Below, piece by piece: positions 18,195-20,052 of a stretch of 20,052 nt of DNA. The translations under genes were made by a program, and so were the position numbers. The first letter of the stretch is position 1, and each line of letters opens with the position of its first letter. Origin of the DNA: Silene noctiflora (taxonomy: Eukaryota; Streptophyta; Magnoliopsida; Caryophyllales; Caryophyllaceae); NCBI GenBank assembly GCA_009801015.1, contig VHZZ01002662.1:43278-63329 (forward strand). The letters are read 5' to 3'. The notes beneath the pieces are model-generated. The model saw nothing but the letters and a program-made list of their open reading frames with translations. It was not told the origin of the DNA and ran no database searches.

Positions 18195-19337
18195 TTCAAT
18201 ATGACACCGTTGTCCACTTCTCTGAGGCTAACCTCAAGGAAGGACAATATGTGAGTTAACACGTACTTAAAATGATTGAGTACGTGGAAACTCTAGATAT
18301 GCTGGGATGTAAGATCCCGAGGAGCTAGTGGTTGACCGAGTGCTCCATTCACTTTCACAAGTCAAAGGATTTACCCAATTTAGGGTAAATTACAACATGA
18401 CTAATATGAAGAAAAGTCTTTATAAGCTTCATTCTCTGCTTGTGCAAGTAAAGAAAGACATAGGAGTGAGTGGGAGCACGAGGAAGGATGTTCTTTCTAT
18501 TAACATAAAGGGCAAGAAAAAGTTTAAGAGAAATGTTGGGAAGAGGCCCGTAGAGGTAGAAGGTAAAGGAAAGGCTATTGCGAATTGCTCTTCCAAACCT
18601 AAACCTAAGAAGGGAAATCCTCTCAAGGACCAATGCAATTATTAAAAGAGCATGGGACACTGGAGGCGTAATTGCTCCAAATATTTGGATGACATTAAAG
18701 CTGGCATTGTGAAGCCAACATGCAATTTCTCATCCGAATATTTTATGATAGACATAAATTACGCTACTACTACAACTTGGGTATTAGATACTGGTTGTGG
18801 TTCTTACCTATCTAATCATTTTTTTTTTAAAAAAAAAGCGTAAAGAAGTTAAACAAGGGTGATGTGGACCTTCGGATGGGTAACGAATCTAAAGTAGCAG
18901 CCGTCTCCGTAGGAACATATGTACTTAATTTAGCTTCAGGGTAGCAGTTGTATTTAAATAATTGTTATTTTGTACCAAATTTGTCTAGGAATATAATATC
19001 AGTTTCTGTGTTAGACACAGAAGGCTTTCATTTTGTAATTAAAGATAAAAGTTGTACTTTTTCACTTAATGACTTGGTTTATGGCCAAGCTATTTCAGTT
19101 AATGGTATTTATATTCTAGACACTTCCAATGATGTTTATCATTTAGAAAATAAAAGATTCAAAACAGGTGATCCCGATCAATCTTATTTATGGCATTATT
19201 GATTATAACATATTAACGAGAAACGCATTAAAAGACTAGTGTCGACTGTTATTATTAAACCATTTGATTGGAATAATTTGGCATATAAGAATCTTGTCTC
19301 CTTGGCAAGACGACTCGTAAACATTTTCTGGGAAAAT
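18195..19337 (+). pseudogene. Ty1/copia retrotransposon relic: gag, protease, pre-integrase
   Basis: In order on the plus strand: gag end (HFSEANLKEGQYV, stop, HVLKMIEYVETLDMLG, frame change, VVDRVLHSLSQV, FRVNYNMTNMKKSLYKLHSL); a zinc knuckle CNY-stop-KSMGHWRRNC in which the second Cys is a stop; the protease WVLDTGCGSYLSNHF with the DTG active site; RMGNESKVAAVSVGTYVL; NCYFVPNLSRNIISVS; and the pre-integrase LWHY..HINEKRIKRL, then, after another frame change, ESCLLGKTTRK. At least four stops and three frame changes make it dead. Integrase, reverse transcriptase and its own LTRs are missing; it ends abruptly where TGTAACACCC begins at 19338. An old copy. Confidence 0.88.
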
Positions 19338-19942
19338 TGTAACACCCTCATATACCAAGGTGCCTTACCAAGACCACCCTAGCATATAGAGATGCTACCA
19401 TCTCGGTTGCCTGAGATACAGTATATCAAAAGTGACCATCAAGAAATAACATTTAAAGTTCAACTGTTCAAAGTGTGTAGAACAAATAAACCAAAACAAA
19501 ACGTACGATACAAACTGTCTCAACAAAACTACTGAAACCAAAACTGTTATAGAACTACAACGGAAGACTAAACTCAAGACTAGTGATGAATCCATCCAAG
19601 CCAGATCCCGCGAGCTATCCATACGATTACCTGCTAGACACTGCTCACCATCCCCAAATGGATCACCACAGTTTTCAAAACACATACACGGGGTCAGCTA
19701 CTAAATAAACAAAATAAGAATCATACGCAAACCATACATCACATACAAACAATACAACACCTTCTCCAAACTCCACATCACACCGAACACCTGACTACAC
19801 ACTAAATGTGTTGTCCTGCCAGATTACCCATCACAACAGGTAATCCACTCAGCCAGTGGGGACCGCAGCCGTACCACTTAAGCGGGAACCACAAGCGCGA
19901 ACAAGGGCGTAAAGCCATTCCCATAAATGACTCCACTCAGCC
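19338..19942 (+). mobile_element. LTR-like element starting TGTAACACCC, copy 2
   Basis: It starts TGTAACACCCTCATATACCA immediately after the copia coding relic is cut. A TG start followed by TAACACCC is typical of plant Ty3/gypsy LTRs (family knowledge, not tested). The second half (19661-19942) matches copy 1 at 17567-17894. No long frame; the 96-codon minus frame here is chance. The 3' end is uncertain and the element may run on past 19942. Confidence 0.6.
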
Positions 19943-20052
19943 GAGGACGAACCTCACGAAAATCTCTGGTTAATGTATATTGATATGACTATGATTGGTA
20001 GTATCTTTTGAATCTGTGTTGATGTTGTGAAAATGTTATTTCAAAGTTGTTG
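19943..20052. other. Unassigned right edge
   Basis: T/G-rich after the recognisable copy-2 similarity ends. It may be more of the same element or the flank. Too short to classify. Confidence 0.3.

Noticed and set aside
19395..19685. 96-codon minus-strand frame in the TGTAACACCC element
   Set aside because: Its part in the shared repeat is not conserved as a frame in copy 1; LTR-like sequence is usually non-coding.
1..20052. A novel multi-gene system such as a biosynthetic cluster or defence island
   Set aside because: The genes found are unrelated single-copy-style plant genes separated by transposon debris; nothing suggests co-function.

Overview
The window is nuclear DNA from a flowering plant. 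The evidence is spliced plant genes with GT/AG introns, AT-rich intergenic DNA, three Stowaway-type MITEs with the CTCCCTCCGT end, a tRNA-derived SINE, and decayed LTR-retrotransposon and RNase H-like sequence. The density of Stowaway ends, ACGGAGTA-type termini and GTGAGACGGTCTCA-type palindromes resembles Caryophyllales (Amaranthaceae such as spinach, beet or quinoa). That taxonomic placement is inference. Eight single ambiguous bases (one at 16290, seven between 17834 and 17891) indicate draft-quality assembly in the repeat-rich right third.

Layout. Positions 1-4600 (minus strand) hold the 5' part of an AGC-VIII protein kinase of the KIPK type: an unresolved intron (1-618), a long first coding exon (619-3032) and, further upstream, a likely 5'-UTR intron containing an 80-bp Stowaway MITE and a GTT-tailed retroelement scrap. 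Positions 4600-7430 are intergenic, with a second MITE, a 27-bp direct repeat and a broken RNase H-like relic. Positions 7430-8245 hold an intronless class I-like small heat shock protein gene (minus) with an unusual tail of three octapeptides, followed by a foldback repeat. Positions 8846-9106 are a third MITE. Positions 9286-9409 are a SINE with perfect 15-bp target duplications. Positions 9444-9859 are a COPT-type copper transporter gene broken by a 35-bp tandem duplication. Positions 11178-15340 hold a complete ten-exon gene for SHIKIMATE KINASE-LIKE 1 (minus; 300 residues), whose first intron carries a partly duplicated hAT-like non-autonomous element. Positions 15576-20052 are almost entirely mobile-element debris: a possible Helitron end, tRNA-like SINE boxes, a broken Ty1/copia gag-protease-pre-integrase stretch, and two diverged copies of an LTR-like repeat, one of which cuts the copia relic.

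The genes do not form a pathway. All recognisable host genes are on the minus strand and independent: a kinase implicated in signalling and polar growth, a heat-shock chaperone, a copper transporter relic and a plastid-biogenesis protein. I found no convincing undescribed multi-gene system. The most interesting items are the octapeptide-repeat tail of the sHSP, the frameshifting duplication in the copper transporter, and the nested repeats.
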